Shown piece after piece: positions 62,358-64,000 of a stretch of 64,000 nt of DNA. Position numbers and translations under genes: made by a program. How positions within the stretch are numbered: position 1 is the first letter of the stretch; each line of letters opens with the position of its first letter. This DNA is from Bordetella bronchialis (lineage in GTDB: Bacteria; Pseudomonadota; Gammaproteobacteria; Burkholderiales; Burkholderiaceae_B), in NCBI RefSeq assembly GCF_001676705.1, contig NZ_CP016170.1, forward strand, positions 4,650,001 to 4,714,000, given 5' to 3'. The notes under the pieces were generated by a model, which saw only the letters and a list, made by a program, of their open reading frames with translations, ran no database searches and was not told the DNA's origin.

Positions 62358-64000
62358 ATGCCATCGAACACGAAAAATGACGACATGCCCGTTCACCTGG
62401 GCGTAGCCATACTGAGCGTCCTGATCTTCGCGATAGACATCGTCACGCCCATCGGCGTGGCCGTCTGGGTGTTCTACATGCTGCCGGTGGTGCTGAGCGT
62501 TTTCCAGCGCCACAAGTACGCGCCCCTGCTGATCGCCGCCCTGGAACTGGTGTTCATCATCGCCGGGACATTCCTGCCGCTGGGCGGGCATGTCCCGCTG
62601 CAGAACATCATGAACCGCACCTTCGGCGTGGTGACGCTGTTCGCCACGGGCTTGCTGGGCATGCAGGTGATCTCCGCCCGCCTGAAGGCGCAGGCGCTGA
62701 TGTGGCTGCAGCAGGGCGAAACCGCGCTGGCGCAGGATCTGCTGGGCGAACAGAGCGTGCAGGACATCGGGCAGAATGCCCTGCGGGCGCTGGCGCGGGT
62801 GATGGACGCCCAGGTCGGCGCCCTGTACCGGCTGCAGCGCGGCGCCTTGTCCTGGGTCGGCGGCTACGCGCTGGAGCCGGGCGACGCCGCGGCAGCCACG
62901 TCCGGCCGCGGGATCGCCATGGAAGTGGCCACGCAGGGCCGGCCCATGGTGGTACGGGACCTGCCGGCGGACTATGTCCGCATCAATTCCGGCATCGGCG
63001 ATGCCCCGCCCCGCACGCTGCTGGTCGCGCCGGTCGTCGCCGATGGCCGCACGCAGGGCGTGGTGGAACTGGGCTTCCTGCGCCATGAAGGCGACTTCGA
63101 ACGCGAACTCGAGCTGCTGCGGGCCGCCGGCGAGGTCATCGGCATCGCCCTGCGCTCGGCCCTGTACCGCGAGCACCTGAAGGAGCTGCTGGAGGAAACG
63201 CAGCGCCAGAGCGAGGAACTGCAGACGCAGCAGGAAGAGCTGCGCGTGTCCAACGAGGAACTGGAAGAACAGGGCCGCGCGCTGCGCGAGTCGCAAAGCC
63301 GCCTGGAGCAGCAGCAGAGCGACCTGATGCAAAGCAATGCGCGGCTGGAAGAACACACTCAGCGGCTGGAACAACAAAAGCGCGAACTGCAGCAGGCCCG
63401 CGAGACGCTGGAGACCAATGCGCGCGAACTGTCCCGCGCCAGCCGGTACAAGTCGGAATTCCTGGCGAATATGTCGCACGAGCTGCGCACGCCGCTGAAC
63501 AGCTCGCTGATCCTGTCGCAAATGCTGGCCGACCCGAAGTCGGCCAACCTGCCGGCGGCGGAAATCCAGCGCTATGCCCGCACCATCCACGCTTCCAATG
63601 CCGACCTGCTGACGCTGATCAACGACATCCTGGACCTGTCCAAGATCGAGGCCGGCCATGTCGACATGGCGCCGGAAGCGGTGTCGGCGGCCGGGGTACT
63701 GGAACCGATCCGCCAGATGTTCGAGCCGGTCGCGGCGGGTAAGCAGCTGGAATTTCGCATCGAGATCCAGCCGGGCGCGCCGTCGACCTATGTGACCGAC
63801 GCCGCCAAGCTGCAACAGGTGCTGAAGAACCTGCTGGCGAATGCCTTCAAGTTCACCGAACGGGGCGAGGTCGTGCTGGAAGTCCATGGCAGCGGCGCGG
63901 ACCGCGTGGCGTTTTCGGTGCGCGATACCGGCATCGGCATCCCGCCGCACCAGCAGGAAATCATCTTCGAGGCTTTCCGCCAGGCCGACGGCACGACCAG
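62358..64000 (+). CDS. sensor histidine kinase with GAF domain, C-terminus outside window
   Basis: About 547 residues are visible from ATG 62358. The first 110 residues carry three or so membrane segments (LGVAILSVLIFAIDIVTPIGVAVWVFYMLPVVL and onward). A GAF domain spans about 130-265 (ALRALARVMDAQVGALYRLQRGALSWVGGYAL, APPRTLLVAPVVADGRTQGVVELGFL). A long Gln/Glu-rich coiled coil covers 270-355. The phosphoacceptor His is in FLANMSHELRTPLNSSLILSQML near 375, followed by the ATPase region with QQVLKNLLANAFKFTERG and DTGIGIPPHQQEIIFEAFRQADG. This kinase architecture often continues into receiver domains, which would lie beyond the edge. Confidence 0.9.
   Translation, partial: MPSNTKNDDMPVHLGVAILSVLIFAIDIVTPIGVAVWVFYMLPVVLSVFQRHKYAPLLIAALELVFIIAGTFLPLGGHVPLQNIMNRTFGVVTLFATGLLGMQVISARLKAQALMWLQQGETALAQDLLGEQSVQDIGQNALRALARVMDAQVGALYRLQRGALSWVGGYALEPGDAAAATSGRGIAMEVATQGRPMVVRDLPADYVRINSGIGDAPPRTLLVAPVVADGRTQGVVELGFLRHEGDFERELELLRAAGEVIGIALRSALYREHLKELLEETQRQSEELQTQQEELRVSNEELEEQGRALRESQSRLEQQQSDLMQSNARLEEHTQRLEQQKRELQQARETLETNARELSRASRYKSEFLANMSHELRTPLNSSLILSQMLADPKSANLPAAEIQRYARTIHASNADLLTLINDILDLSKIEAGHVDMAPEAVSAAGVLEPIRQMFEPVAAGKQLEFRIEIQPGAPSTYVTDAAKLQQVLKNLLANAFKFTERGEVVLEVHGSGADRVAFSVRDTGIGIPPHQQEIIFEAFRQADGTT

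Overview
The window is high-GC chromosomal DNA from a betaproteobacterium. Gene content and order (a Lrp regulator divergent from hpd, ilvD, lgt, zapA followed by 6S RNA, TctA/TctB modules, ybgC-tolQRAB-pal-cpoB, and a 13-gene type VI cluster) fit Alcaligenaceae of the Bordetella/Achromobacter group. This assignment rests on content and order read by eye, not on a database search.

Left part (1-12.8 kb). An M20 amidohydrolase runs off the left edge, followed by a single-domain SWIB protein and a small membrane protein. A complete ribosomal operon lies on the minus strand (16S, tRNA-Ile, tRNA-Ala, 23S, 5S) with a consensus-like promoter, two boxA sites, both long-range processing stems and a terminator. 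Next come the Lrp-type regulator divergent from hpd, then a small cytochrome c behind ilvD, then lgt.

Middle (12.8-35.7 kb). A SIMPL-domain protein, 6S RNA, zapA and a coiled-coil zapB-like gene sit on the minus strand. Two separate tctB-tctA pairs (15.3-17.3 kb plus, 21.4-23.4 kb minus) both lack a neighbouring tctC binding-protein gene. Between them are a cytoplasmic gamma-glutamyltransferase-like gene, a beta-hydroxyacid dehydrogenase and a GhrA-type reductase. The second pair lies downstream of an rppH-tctD-tctE operon that reads the same way. ProS then leads into the Tol-Pal envelope operon. A FecCD-type permease and ATPase without a binding protein close this part.

Right part (35.7-58.3 kb) is one long minus-strand type VI secretion operon. 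In transcription order it reads tssA, tssB, tssC, hcp, tssE, tssF, tssG, clpV, two unrecognised genes, a DUF4280 PAAR-like gene, vgrG, a small unknown gene, tssJ, tssK, tssL, tssM. All 13 core components are present: sheath (TssBC), tube (Hcp), baseplate (TssEFGK, TssA), membrane complex (TssJLM), recycling ATPase (ClpV) and spike (VgrG plus PAAR-like tip). The two unrecognised ~435-residue proteins look like diverged paralogues of each other and are the most interesting unknowns here. After the operon come an alpha/beta hydrolase, a Pro/Ala-rich unknown, MgtC, a MocR-type regulator and a GAF sensor kinase cut by the right edge.
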